Source: Acanthopleura granulata (lineage: Eukaryota; Mollusca; Polyplacophora; Chitonida; Chitonidae). Taken from it: a DNA stretch of 64,000 nt. The stretch covers positions 2,723,292 through 2,787,291 of the forward strand of contig JABBOT010000039.1 in NCBI GenBank assembly GCA_016165875.1, in the 5' to 3' direction. Under the pieces are notes generated by a model. That model worked only from the letters and a program-made list of their open reading frames with translations, was not told where the DNA came from and did not search any database. This document shows, in pieces, positions 10,937 to 22,377 of the stretch. The translations under genes and the position numbers were made by a program. Within the stretch, counting starts at the first letter, position 1, and each line of letters begins with the position of its first letter.

Positions 10937-12262
10937 ATGACTTACCGCCGAGGACTGAAGGAGAGAGTTCGATCCCATGCGAGGGCAAAGAAGAAGAAGA
11001 AATCAGGCATAACCAAATCTGAGGATACCCATGCTAAAGTCTTACAACAGTTATATTATCACCCCCAAAGTCCAGATGCTTACAGCGGAGTAGGCGCTTT
11101 ATTACGGGCAGCACGTCAACGTGATTTACCTGTGTCACGTGACGATATAAAGACTTGGTTGGCTGAACAGGAGGCGTATACACTTCATCGGCCGGTTCGG
11201 CGACACTACGCTCGTAATAGAGTTATTGTGGGCGGAATAGACAGTCAGTGGCAAGCTGATTTGTTTGACATGACTAAACTAGCCAGGTATAATTCGGGCA
11301 ACCGTTACCTGCTCACATGGATAGATATTCTTTCTAAATATGGTTGAGTAGTCCCCGTATCTACCAAGACAGGTGCTAATCTTATTGAGGCGTATAAAAG
11401 GATATTCAAGTTTGAACGAAAACCGTTGGCTTTACAAACTGATGATAAGAGGAACAACAGGAAATATCCACGATTTTTAGCATGACGCAAACAAGAATTT
11501 GTCGGTATTATGAAAATAATCTGCACCAATTTTTGGCATTATACCAAAAAATTGTTCTATATAAAGCCGCTCATTTTCACACTTCAACCAGCAGTCTACC
11601 TCAGGACCGGGTTTGTCAACAAGCCATTTCAAACATTTTTCAAGAATCATGGGATTTTTTATTTTCATACATTTAATGAAACGAAAGCCTCCTTAATTGA
11701 GCGGTTTAATAGCACCTTTAAAGGTCGCATGTATAAATATTTCACCACGAATAACACTCGACGTTACCTGGGTGTTTTTCCTGGCTTAACACAGGGTTAC
11801 AACCGTGCGTATCACCGCAGCTTTCAGCGGGCCCCGATTACAGTTACAGCTGACTATGAACATGAAGTTCGGGGTATATTATAGAGCTCTATGAAATCCT
11901 GGTGCAGTCGGGGAATTTATCGGTATAAAATAGGAGATCTCCTTCGCATTATTAACTTCAAGAGAACTTTTGAGAAGTCTTACCTATCTAACTGGAGTCA
12001 AGAAATTTTCCGCGTTGTAGCACGGCATCCTCGGGAACCTGTGGTGTACACATTAGCTGATTTGAATGCAGAACGACTCTGGGGGACGTTTTAAGAGACA
12101 GAACTCCAACCCGTTAGAATAACCCTTGATATGTACTATCAAGTGGAGAGAGTATTAGATAGCAAAAAACAACGCGGCAAAACATATTACTTGGTGAAAT
12201 GGCGAGACTGACCAGCTGGTTTTAATTCGTGGGTGCCAGCGAGAGATGTAAAACGTATTTAA
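10937..12262 (+). pseudogene. Polinton integrase, copy 1, disrupted
   Basis: Homologous to the 389-aa integrase at 37813-38982. A TGA interrupts the frame at about 11345, a foreign segment replaces the region around the second catalytic Asp (11455-11612), and further stops and frameshifts follow at about 11884, 12093 and 12210. The chromodomain end is still recognisable before the stop at 12260-12262. Confidence 0.9.
11455..11612 (+). other. PC4-gene promoter fragment inserted in the integrase gene
   Basis: The stretch ccaatttttggcattatacc, aaaattgttctatataaag and ccagcagtctacctcagga matches 7030-7110, the core promoter of the PC4-like gene in the same element. It sits where the integrase should encode its second catalytic region. 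This is a recombination or conversion scar. Confidence 0.8.
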
Positions 12263-12302
12263 AAACAGTTTTCATTCTACCTGTGCTCAGTCTCCCCTCA
12301 CG

Positions 12303-12650
12303 ATGCCTAAGTGTGTGGATGACTGCGTGCCAAGTCTGCGTGAGAATAAAGGCACCACTATAATTGCAGGTGTCGTCCGGTTGTATATTGGATTGTTAAT
12401 CGGTGGACTGCGAATTGATTTAGCATCCCAATTGACTGAAGACAAATATTTTTTACCCATTCTGCAAGAGCGATTGAAGAAGATATTTGATAAGTTATTG
12501 AGGAATAAGTTGGAGCAGTTTCCCTCGGTATTTACCAGGCGTCATAGATTACTCGGGAGGACGGACATTACCGCGATTCCTTCTTCTACTCCGGTGCCTA
12601 CTCAACCTCCAGCTTACCAAACCCTGAACACAGCGCCCAGTATTCGAGAT
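12303..12650 (+). pseudogene. N-terminal single-pass membrane protein gene, copy 1, truncated
   Basis: Matches the first half of the gene at 39023-39757: MPKC start, then a hydrophobic segment at residues 18-37. Homology ends at about 12650 where the host duplicate begins, so the Pro/Ser-rich tail is missing and the last few residues are read from foreign DNA. Confidence 0.85.
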
Positions 12651-12651
12651 A

Positions 12652-13745
12652 TAAAACAAATATAATACAATATTTTAAGGACAGAGTTGGTAACAACAGA
12701 ATGTATTTTTTGAAATGTATTTTGTATCACAATATTTTTCTTCAATGCATACCCATTGTTTATTCACGCGCATTGGCGCATTTGTCGATCCGTTGTGTAA
12801 ACTGAAAACGTTGAAGAATATGGACAATGCACAAAGTATGTACATGTATTTATTTCTTTACTGAATTGGTTGTTTCACGTCATACTCGATGGCTGTTATA
12901 TCAACCCCCTGCCTAGATTCAAGAATATTTCACATATACGACGGCGGTCGGCGTGGTGGAAGGAAAGCGAAAATAGCCCAGAGTAAATTCACGAGCATCC
13001 ATAGGTTGCTAGCACATCTTCCCACCTAGGGTCGGATTTTATTTATTTATTTGATTAGTGTTTTACGCCGTACTCAAGAATATTTCACTTATACGACGGT
13101 GGTCAGCATTGGTGGGAGGAAACCGAGCAGAGGCCGGGGGAAACCTACGAGCCTGCACAGGTTGCGGGCAGGCCTTTCCACGTACAGCCAGATAGGATGC
13201 CAGTATCAGCTGGACTTGAATTCAGAGCGATCTACCTGGCGGGAGGCTCCTGGGTCATTGCTATGGGCTAGTATGCTAACCATTTTGCCACGGCTGCCCC
13301 TTGGGACAAAGAACAATGACGTATTTTTCGTTTCCTTTTTTTTCATTCTTGTCATCACCTTACTAATGTATATATATATATATTACAATGTTATTTATAA
13401 GTGTTTGGTACCAGATATTTTGTGTGTTTCTTATTCTCAATTATTTCTGGAGTCTGACATTTTAGACATGAATGCAACAGAAAGTAAACCGTACTCAACC
13501 ATTATTTAGAAGTACCAGTATGAATCTGGGCTATGTTGTCTTTCGGAACGTGTTTGTTTTGTTAAGTATTCGCTAAGTAAGCACAGTTTGCGTTTCTGTG
13601 GTGGAAAGAAGGCGGAAATAGTCCGGGAGAATAACACAAACATCCATAGGCTGCTCATAGGCAGATCTTCCCACGTAGTTACGGAGAGGAAGGCAGCATA
13701 CGCTGGACTTGAATTCAGAGCGACCTCACTGGTTAGAGGCTCTAT
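12652..13745. repeat. 1.1-kb duplicated block, copy 2 (partner 2697-3790)
   Basis: Near-identical to 2697-3790, including a SINE-like unit at 13037-13310. It forms the right border of Polinton copy 1 and contains no gene. From 13746 to 13959 there is AT-rich DNA with a short TA microsatellite. Confidence 0.8.
13037..13310 (+). repeat. SINE-like dispersed repeat
   Basis: Same unit as 3068-3341 (tttatttatttgattagtg, gggaggaaaccgagcagagg, gctcctgggtcattgctatg), carried inside the duplicated block. Confidence 0.7.
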
Positions 13746-13959
13746 ATATATATATATGTATGTATATATTTTTCATTGTATAAGTAATAGAATATAGTTT
13801 ATATATATGCATATATCATTGTATAAAATAACAAACAATTGTCGTTTTCGACTTTTAACTAACATTTATTTTTTAACTGGTTTTAAAAAAAAAGTTCGTC
13901 TTTTTTCTTTAACTTTTAAATGTTCATGCATTATGTCGAATACTATTCAAGGCTTCTTG

Positions 13960-14036
13960 ACTTGAACATAATCTCACCACGATATGGCTGAGATATTGCC
14001 AATGTGGCGCTAAGCCAAAACCATTCATTCATTGAT
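13960..14036 (+). mobile_element. LINE 3' end remnant (+ orientation)
   Basis: About 75 bp containing ccacgatatggctgagatat and ending in cattcattcattg. The same terminus closes LINE copy A in the opposite orientation, so this is a severely 5'-truncated insertion of the same or a related LINE family. Confidence 0.7.
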
Positions 14037-14290
14037 TCAAATATCGCCGGACATTCAGGGAAAGTTGATACTAATTCTTTGGGGACATGAATGTCACATT
14101 CCACAAACCCATACAGTTGCTGGTCTATAACTGATTTTAATAATTGACCTTCAGTAAGAGAGCTAGTGGAGGAGTATAGTAATGTCGGAGAAATGCTTGA
14201 AGGGTAGGGTCAGTCCGCTTTTGCTGAAGAAAAAAACATTTCCAAGTTGAGATGCTCGAAATATGCTCGGTGCTCATTCGTCTCGTTCTG
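14037..14290 (-). pseudogene. Orphan fragment of Polinton polB
   Basis: About 250 bp matching 46126-46400 of Polinton copy 3 (cccatacagttgctggt, ataactgattttaataattg, gaaatatgctcggtgctcat), which is part of the second polB exon on the minus strand. It carries indels and is flanked on both sides by LINE 3' ends pointing inward. Its orientation agrees with copy 1 and not with copy 2. Confidence 0.85.
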
Positions 14291-14512
14291 AATGAATGAT
14301 TCTGGCTTAACGCCACTTCGGCAATATCTCAGCCATATCGTGGCGAGAACAAGGTGGAAACACGAGACAGTAAAGGTTTTCGATAGTCACTGGAGAACAT
14401 TAAAAAGAAAACAAAAAAGTTCGGACATGGGTTAAAATCAGGTAAGAAAAACAAAACAGTTAATACTCGAAAACCAGGATATTAAGGAAATTTTATAACA
14501 AATACTTATTTT

Positions 14513-17500
14513 TCAGAATAAAATTTGTATTTTATGATAAAGGCCAATGGCCTTCATATATTTTATGACAGCGTCTCCAGCGATGCTGTCAAACAAATCA
14601 TACATGGAGTTTACTGTGTAGAATCTTTGCAGCACATGGGCAAAGTCCACACAGTCAACCAGAATATGTTTGATGCCATACTGCGCATCACATCCAACAT
14701 ACTTGGGAGCACTGCCCCCATCCAGGATAAAATTCTGTGTTAGACGAGAATGCCCAACGCGGCATCTTGTTAAAACCACTTGGTCTCTACGAGACATACC
14801 AAACGTGTAAGAGTCATAGCCTATGACAGGGTGAATGGCGTGCAGTTTGTTATCGACCTGCAGGTCCCATTCATCCTGCCAAAGGCGACAAATGTATTTA
14901 AGAATATTAGATTTAAAATCAGTATAAGGAATTTTAATTTTAGATATGGGTTTACTAAGAGCAGCTTTCGCTTCCCTGTCTGCGACTGTGTTTCCGTGAA
15001 TACCACTATGACTTGGTATCCAACAGAATACAATATCTTTCCCTCTTTTAATTAACTTTCTATGGGTGGCTAATATTTCTAGTATTAAGGGGTTTTGAAA
15101 TTTATTTTGCTCTATTGCCAAAAGGAAGGACAACGAGTCACTGCATATGACTGCTCTGTGGGCAGCGCCGGATGAAACGTATGATAAAGCCAGAAGTATA
15201 GCTCTGGCCTCGGCAGAAAATATTGAAGACGAGGATGGAAGGCGAAGAGAGGTGACTCACTGTTCCAAGACAGCCGCAGCCGCCACCCTGTCCCCATCCT
15301 TCGACACGTCAGTATACATAAATTTATAATCCGGATAATTAGCTTTTACTTCAGCGAAACTTTGCTGAATTATAAGAGGGTTTGTATCGGATTTCTTATG
15401 TTGACGTAGATCAAATTTATCTGCGTATGATGGATTAAAAACACAGTCGTAGGCAGGGTTTGTTGGGTGAGCTTTAAGCTTAGCGACGTATTGAAGGCTG
15501 AGTTTTATACGCCTGTGATATAAAGAAGACTCATTAGCCCCTACGTATAAACTCTCTACTGGTGAGGTCCTATAGGCACCCATTCTGAGCCTCAGACCTT
15601 GTTGATGGACCGGATCCAACATTGTAAGATATGATTTCGTAGCGGAACCATAAATGATGGACCCGTACTCCAATTTAGACCTCACCAGAGAACGATACAA
15701 ATTAAGTAAAACTGATCGGTCAGCATCCCACTCGTGCTAGACACGACATTGATTATATCGAGAGCCTTTGTACATTTAGCCTTAAGCATTTTTATGTGAG
15801 CTATAAAGGATAATTTACTGTCGAATATAACCCCTAAAAATTTATTTTCTCCAACAATTTTCACTGGTTCACCACAAAATTTAAGCTCAGGGTCTTGATG
15901 AAGTTTGCGTTTATTACAGAAATGCATACCCACGGTTTTAGACGTAGAAAATCTAAAACCATTGGCAACTGCCCATTTCTCGATCTTACTGAGACAAAGC
16001 TGCAGTTGCCGCTCGATGTTATTCATGTTTTTAGCGCGGTAGCATATCAGGAAATCATCTACATATAAACAACCCTCAATACCACATGTTAATGTCTGAG
16101 CCATACTGTTAATTTTTATGCTGAACAGTGTTGGTGAAAGGATACTGCCCTGGGGCACACCCATCTCTTGTTCGTAAGAGTCCGAAAGAGTGGACCCCAC
16201 TCGTACTTTAAACTGAAGATCAGATAAAAACTGAGATATAAATAAAGGTAAGCGACCTTTTAAACCCATATCAGCAAGGTCTTTTAAAATAACATATTTC
16301 CATGTGGTGTCGTAAGCCTTTTCCAAGTCGAAAAATATCGATACCACATGTTCATTATTAATAAAACCATCACGGATGAAGGCTTCAAATCGAACAAGGT
16401 GGTCCATAGTGGATCGAGCTTGACGAAAACCACATTGAATGTTTGATAAAAGCATGTTGGCTTCAAGAAACCAAACAAGTCTATCATTCACCATCCGTTC
16501 CATAGTCTTACAGATGCAACTGGTAAGAGCTATGGGACGGTAATTTCTCGGATCACTATGATCCTTACCCGGTTTAGGGACCGGGATAACAAACGCCTCT
16601 CTCCATGACGGGGGAAATTTACCGGTCTTCCAAATATCATTAATTAAGTCCAAGAGTGTCTCCAATGGCTCAGATGGTAAGTGGTACACAAGCTTGTAAT
16701 ATATATATTTACCGCACGCAGTATCGTGTGCCTTTTTTAGAGAAGTTTTAAGCTCTTCAATTGAAAATGGACGATTATAGTCTTCTAAATTCTTAGAAGA
16801 GAAGGACAATTTAATTTTCTCCTTCTGGTTTTTAATATGCTGGAATTCAGGAGAATAATTCCCAGATGAAGATTTGTGGGATATTGTTTCACCTATTTTA
16901 CTGACTATATCATGCGGTGAAGTTAATAGGGTATCACCATCCTTTAAGTGCTGAACTCTGGCTTTACTGTTCTTGCCCTTAAATTTCTGAACCATGTTCC
17001 AGACCTTACGCATGGGTGTTTTGGACGTAATGCCTGAAACAAAGTTCCGCCAACAAGATCGTCTCTTGGACTTAATTAATCGACGAGCCTTGGCTCCAAG
17101 TATACGAACCTGGTTTAAATTATTATCATCAGGATAATGATTAAATCTGCGCTCGGCCTTTTTGCGGTCTCTTATAGCCTTACGACAGTCATTATCAAAC
17201 CAGGGTTTACTTTTGGATTTGGGATTTGTCGAGGTCTTAGGGATGGTTCTATCGGCTGCTCTTAATATGAGTTCATTAAATGTAAGCAAAGGATCATCTG
17301 CAGCATTAAGATTCTCTAGAGTGATGTCAGCTTCACAGAACATCTCGAATGCCATCCAATCTGCTTTATCGAACTTCCACCTAGCTACACGTTCTAAAAA
17401 ATTAGAAGTGAGATGCTCTAGGACAAGAGGAAAATGATCACTACCACAAAGATCGTCATGCACCTTCCAAGAAAAATCCGGGAGAAGTGATGGATCGGTG

Positions 17501-18073
17501 ATAGTGAGATCGATAGCAGAATATGAACCATTACCTGGATGTAAGTAGGTATTAGAACCATTATTGAAATAACATAGTTCATCTTTACATAAGAAATCTT
17601 CTACTATTTTGCCCTTATCGTTTATATTATTACTACCCCATAGGGGGTTATGCGCATTAAAATCTCCCATAATTATGAAAGGAGTTGACAGTTGGTCTTT
17701 TAAATTATGCAACTGGCAAAATGACAAAGAAAGAATGAGGAGGGACATAAACTGAACACAAAGTGATTGTTTCCGATAAGGAAACACGGACGGCTACAGC
17801 CTGAAGCTCTGTGTCGAGAGCAACAGGGCTGTGAATTATATTATTATTCACTAAAATAGAGGAGCCACCACAAGCTCGCTCTTCCTCATTAGAGTAAGTG
17901 CTATATAGTGTATAATTTTTTAGCGATATTTTACCTTTCTCAGATGTCTTCAGGTGAGTTTCCTGAAGACAGAGGGCAATTGGATTTAAAGATTGAACCA
18001 ACTGTGTTATTTCAATGAAATTTATTTTAAGACCTCGACAATTCCACTGTATAATTTTGTCTAAGGAAGTCAT
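14513..18073 (-). pseudogene. LINE ORF2 (endonuclease, RT, RNase H), copy A
   Basis: Starts at the ATG at 18073 with an APE-type endonuclease (QWNCRG near the start, LQETHLK, GDFNAHN, then SDHFPL). The RT follows with an RPIALTSC block, GFRQARS and the catalytic YVDD. RNase H follows with TDVSKDG in place of the usual TDGS and a WIPSHSGIHGN block. The frame breaks at about 17750, 15690 and 15250. A CCHC-type or HC-rich C terminus ends at 14513. Confidence 0.85.
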
Positions 18074-18097
18074 TGTGGAGGGAGGCCTATGGGGGAT

Positions 18098-19417
18098 TTA
18101 TGTCTGGACACGTGCACGACCCTTTTTGTGAGACCTACTAGTAGATCTCCCCGATGCAGATGATGTATCCATCATGTCCGCATCGAACGTTGAAGGACCG
18201 ACGTCCTGCAACGACCCAAACTTATTAAAAGTTCGGATAGGGTCCCTAGTAGCCTTGGAGGGACGCTCTGTGGGGCCACTCGGTTTACCTTTCTTGTGAT
18301 GTTTATCACCCGCTGCATTTAGTGAAGATTCAACGGGTTTAGAGGATTTGGATTTATTTGCACAAGGTTTGTGGTGAGATGGAGAATCAGGTGAAGTAGC
18401 GGCTTTTTCAGTAAGATTGATATCGGTTTGTGATGAAGAACTGGTCGTGTTTTCCAAGGGATTTACGACCAGTTTCTGTGGCTTCTCTATACCAATGGGC
18501 CAAGTGAATGATGTTTGAACTCCTACCGAAACGGAGGGTTTCTTGACAACATTGGCATATGTAGATTTAGTCAGGCCATTGGTGATAGAGACAAGACGTT
18601 TGGCTTCTTGATACGATAAGTTATTTTTGCATTTAAGGGTTATGATTTCCTTTTCCTTTTTGAAGACAGGGCAATCCTTGGAAGAGGCCATGTGGGCTCC
18701 GCTGCAATTCCAGCATTTTATCGTGTTTGTGCAGTCGAGGCCCTCGTGACCAGCTTCCGCACATCTGAAACAGACCAGTTGATTTCGGCATTGACCCCTG
18801 CCATGGCCAAACCTCTGGCAGGAGAAACACCTGATCGGGTTCGGTATGAATTCTACCCGCACACTCTACGGCCCGATGAACATTGATGTTGGGAGAGACG
18901 GGTTATTAAACGTTACGCGATACGTATTTGTTTTAATAAGATTCCCATCCCTCTTGATGGTAAAACGTTTGACGTTGAGTACGCCCTGGTCCTTCAGTTG
19001 CTCTGTTATTTCTTGCTCTGTCATGTCGTAGAGGTCTTGGTCTCTGTCACGAATGATGCCGTGAGAGCAGTTTAAGGTTTTATGTGGGGTAACAGCAACA
19101 GCTTGCTCCCCAATATTTTCAATTCTGAGTAAGTTAATGTACTGTTGTTTTCGAAAACATTCCACAAGAATTTTGCCAGAGTTTAACTTTTTCACTTGTT
19201 TCAAAGTGCCTGCGTAGCTCTTCAAAGTTTTATTCAATACGAAAGGATTGATTTTCATCTTTGCCTGATTCTCATTTTTACTAGATATCACCAGAAAGGA
19301 TGGGAAGTGAGAACTTCCCGATTCCACATCCAGTGGTATCTCGTTTTTCCTTTTTTTCCCAACTGGGGAAGGCTGTGACATAGAAACATTTGGAGTAGGG
19401 GAATTAGAGGTAGACAT
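18098..19417 (-). pseudogene. LINE ORF1 nucleic-acid-binding protein, copy A
   Basis: Two frames, 18866-19417 and 18098-18862, joined by a frameshift near 18864. The first covers an RNA-binding-like region. The second has three consecutive zinc knuckles (CFSCQRFGHGRGQC, CFRCAEAGHEGLDC, CWNCSGAHMASSKDC), then a Ser/Lys-rich tail. It closely matches ORF1 of copy B. Confidence 0.85.
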
Positions 19418-20056
19418 AGCGAGACGGTTGGATGATTCATAGCGCCGTGTCTCTCACCCGCCTCGGAGTGTCGATACATGTACGACGAAACCCCTCCTGC
19501 GAGTGACCAGCAGAAGGAGAGACGAGAGTTCCACGCCATCCTCGATAAGATGGATTTTTCGCTCATACTCGAGCAGGCCGAATCTAATAAATTAGAAACG
19601 GCCTACTCGATTGACCCTAAAGCCACCGCCCAGACATCCGAACATCTTACTAAAAACTTCCAAGACGGAAAGCAATGACTCTATACCAAATGAAGATATC
19701 TGAAGGTTGATATACGGACGTCTGGACTGGCGTGACCAGCCGATTGATCGGAGCGGGCCATCCGACCGCCCGTCTTTGGAGAAGTAAGGGCCGAAGTGGA
19801 CTGTTGGGCGTGAGGATCTCGCAAGATCAAGCCGCCCTCAGCCACCAGGATCCCGTCCTCCCCCATCACGGGTCGCAACCCACGGCAAACAGGTTGCCCC
19901 TTTTAGTCGCCTTGTACGACCAGGCCGGGGAGGCTGTGGAACTATTCTATTCACCGGAACCACACGGGAGAGCCCTAGGTTAGTCGCCTCGTACGACAAG
20001 CTTGCCTAGAGAACTGGGGCCCTATTCTTTTCACTCCCGGGAACCCCACGGGGGCT

Positions 20057-20143
20057 AATATACAACAGGACGACACCTGCAATTATAGAGGGCCCTTTAT
20101 TCTCATGCACACTTCGCACGTAGTGATCCACACACTTAGGCAT
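20057..20143 (-). pseudogene. Membrane-protein gene stub cut by LINE A
   Basis: The minus-strand ATG at 20143 opens the same MPKC frame as 39023-39757, but after about 29 codons the sequence runs into the LINE 5' end (ggggctaatatacaacagga junction). Confidence 0.8.
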
Positions 20144-20183
20144 CGTGAGAGGGGACTGAGCACAAGTAGAATGAAAACTGTTT

Positions 20184-21352
20184 TTAAATACGTTTCACAT
20201 CTCTCGCTGGCACCCACGAATTAAAACTAGCTGGCCAGTCTCGCCATTTCACCAAGTAATATGTTTTGCCACTTTGTTTTTTGCTATCTAATACTCTCTC
20301 CACTTGATAATACGTACCAGGTGTTGTTTTAACGGATTGGAGTTCTGCCTCATAAAATGTCCCCGAGAGTTTTTCTCCTTTCAAATCAGCTAATGTATAG
20401 ACCACAGGTTCGCGAGGATGCCGTGCTACAACGCGAAAAATTTCTTGACTCCAGTTAGATAAGTAAGACTTCTCAAAAGTTCTCTTTGACTTTACTAATG
20501 CGAAGGAGATCTCCTATTTTATACCGATAAATTCGCCGACTGCACCGTGACTTCATAGAGCTGTATAATATAGCTCGAACTTCATGTTCATTATCAGTTG
20601 TAGCGCTAATCGGGGTTCGCTGAATGCTGCGGAGATTCGCACGATTGTAACCCTGTGTTAAGCCAGGTAAAATATCCAGGTAACGTGGAGTGTTATTTGT
20701 GGTGAAATATTCATACATGCCACCTTTAAAGGTGCAATTAAACCGCTCAATTACGGAAGCTTTCATTTCATTAAATGTATAAAAATAAAAAAATTCCATG
20801 CTTCTTTTAAAATGTCTGAAATGGCTTGTTGAGAAACTCTGTTCCCTCGTCAGTTTGTAAAAATAATGGTTTTCGTCCAGACTTGAATATCCTTTTAAAT
20901 GCCTCAATAAGATTAGCACCTGTCTTAGTAGGTACGGGGACTACCCAAGCATATTTAGAAACAATATCGATGCATGTGAGCAAGTACCGGTTGCCTAAAT
21001 TTTACCTGGCTAGTTTACTCATGTCAACCAAATCAGCTTGCCACTGACCGTCTATTCCACCCACAGTAACTCTATTACGAGCGTAGTGTTGCCGAGCCGG
21101 CCGATGAAGTGTATAAGCCTCCTGTTGCGCCAACCAAGTCTCTATATCGTCACGTGACACAGGTAAATCATGCTGACGTGCTGCCCGTAATAAAGCACCT
21201 ACTCCACTATAAGCAACTGGACTTTGTTGGTCATAATATAGCTGTTGTAAGACTTTAGCAAGGGTATCCTGAGATTTGGTTATGCCTGATTTCTTCTTCT
21301 TCGCCCTCGTATGGAATCGAACTCTCTTCTTCCCTCCTCGGCGGTAAGTCAT
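20184..21352 (-). pseudogene. Polinton integrase, copy 2, frameshifted
   Basis: Full-length match to the 389-aa integrase. The basic N terminus and first catalytic Asp are in one frame (21002-21352), the central catalytic part needs frameshifts near 20995 and 20850, and the SH3-like and chromodomain parts follow at 20184-20520. A minimum of three frame breaks makes it inactive. Confidence 0.9.
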
Positions 21353-21368
21353 ATTGGCCAGGTTCGTT

Positions 21369-21728
21369 TTATTTTACACCTATTTTCACTAAAAACCAAC
21401 AAGTTGCGGCGCAAGTGATACAGGCAGCTAGAGATGTGCAAAGCATCCATGGCGTGAGAGATATTGATTCAGGTGTTATAGGGGTTGTAGTGGGTGACTT
21501 GCGCTGTAAGTCCATGAGTTTCGGTATAACTTCCTGGTGATAGTGTTTACGAATCGGATTAGAATTCTCTACTCGGTCACAAACGCCTTTGGTGAATAGT
21601 CGGAGAATAGTGCAGCGTGATTCATTCACCAGTTGATCTTCAAACAGAGATTCAACTACGCCCTTATATGCTTGGATGTCGGTTACGGAATCAACAAGTT
21701 CTCTCCATCCTAAAACCCGCGATTTCAT
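21369..21728 (-). CDS. Tail-anchored small protein, copy 2, 119 aa, intact
   Basis: An uninterrupted frame from the ATG at 21728, equal in length to the copy 3 gene at 37437-37796 and nearly identical to it. It is mostly helical, with one hydrophobic segment at residues 96-113 and a two- to six-residue basic tail, as in proteins anchored by their C terminus. No family is recognised. It lies 16 nt upstream of the integrase start. It could be a scaffold or membrane effector; function unknown. Confidence 0.75.
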   Translation of the reverse strand: MKSRVLGWRELVDSVTDIQAYKGVVESLFEDQLVNESRCTILRLFTKGVCDRVENSNPIRKHYHQEVIPKLMDLQRKSPTTTPITPESISLTPWMLCTSLAACITCAATCWFLVKIGVK

Positions 21729-22377
21729 CTTAGGCGTCTTGTCACCTGGGTAGCTAGTGAAATAATAATGAAATATTGTAGAGCACCATACGTCTTATAC
21801 TACCCTCGACCGACGTATACCTATATACAGAGCCTCAATATTTACTGATATTTATACATACATGTACGAAAACTGCTAAAGTGAGGTTTGGTATGAGTTA
21901 CCTCCCATTGGCCGTCAGCCAAAAATTTTCTCGTTTTAAGGGGAGATACTCTTCGCACCATAATCACGCGATAAGCCTGGGAGTCGTAGACTAGGAATAA
22001 ATAGAAATCAACATCAATCTTTTTTTTTTTTTTAGCGCACGATAAATAATACTAAACATCAATCAGATCAAGACCGGTTATCAAGACAAACTGCTACATC
22101 GTAAAACAAACACATATTTTTCCACAATTTTTTTTCTCTTTTATTTTTTTTCTCGAACATTACAAACGCACTGAACAAGATAACGATGTTTCACAGTATT
22201 CAACCTTCAAGATATGTACAGAAAGAATAAATCGAGAACTCGAAAACTGGAACTAGGAGTTAACAACGATAACATTTTTTCTCACCAAATCGCAAAATTC
22301 AAATCGTAGAGTATGTTGATAATATCAAGAACTTGCAAAAACTAGCACTATTAGTTAACAACAACTTCAACAACATG
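21729..22377. other. Spacer, 3' flank of PC4-like gene and promoter of tail-anchored gene (copy 2)
   Basis: No open frame. Matches 36761-37436 in reverse complement. Confidence 0.6.

Larger units (their letters stand above)
4884..12650 (+). mobile_element. Polinton/Maverick copy 1, decayed, left part only
   Basis: Left terminus (tatcttttaacctgggaggt) followed in order by two small minus-strand cassettes, a PC4-like gene, a tail-anchored gene, integrase and the start of the membrane-protein gene. This is the same order as the left 6 kb of Polinton copy 3. Every gene carries stops, frameshifts or a lost start codon. Homology stops abruptly at about 12650 inside the membrane-protein gene, where a duplicate of host block 2697-3790 begins. 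ATPase, capsid and protease genes are absent here; a polB scrap lies at 14037-14290. Confidence 0.9.
14291..20056 (-). mobile_element. LINE copy A: RNase H-bearing non-LTR retrotransposon, near full length
   Basis: On the minus strand: a GC-rich 5' UTR beginning at about 20056 (ccccgtggggttcccggg), ORF1 with zinc knuckles, ORF2 with APE endonuclease, reverse transcriptase and RNase H, and a 3' end with ATTC repeats at about 14291. The C-terminal RNase H and CCHC ORF1 point to the I superfamily (I/Nimb-like); the clade is inference. Frameshifts make it inactive. Its 5' end abuts the membrane-protein gene of Polinton copy 2. Confidence 0.85.

Noticed and set aside
13960..14345. polB scrap as a gene fragment captured by a MITE with inverted ends
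   Set aside because: The inverted ends are the 3' ends of two LINE insertions (cgatatggctgagatat plus ATTC repeats), not transposon TIRs.
19732..19983. Open frame in the LINE 5' region (and its twin at 28693-28939)
   Set aside because: Lies in the GC-rich LINE 5' UTR; the frame differs in length and end between copies and matches no LINE protein.
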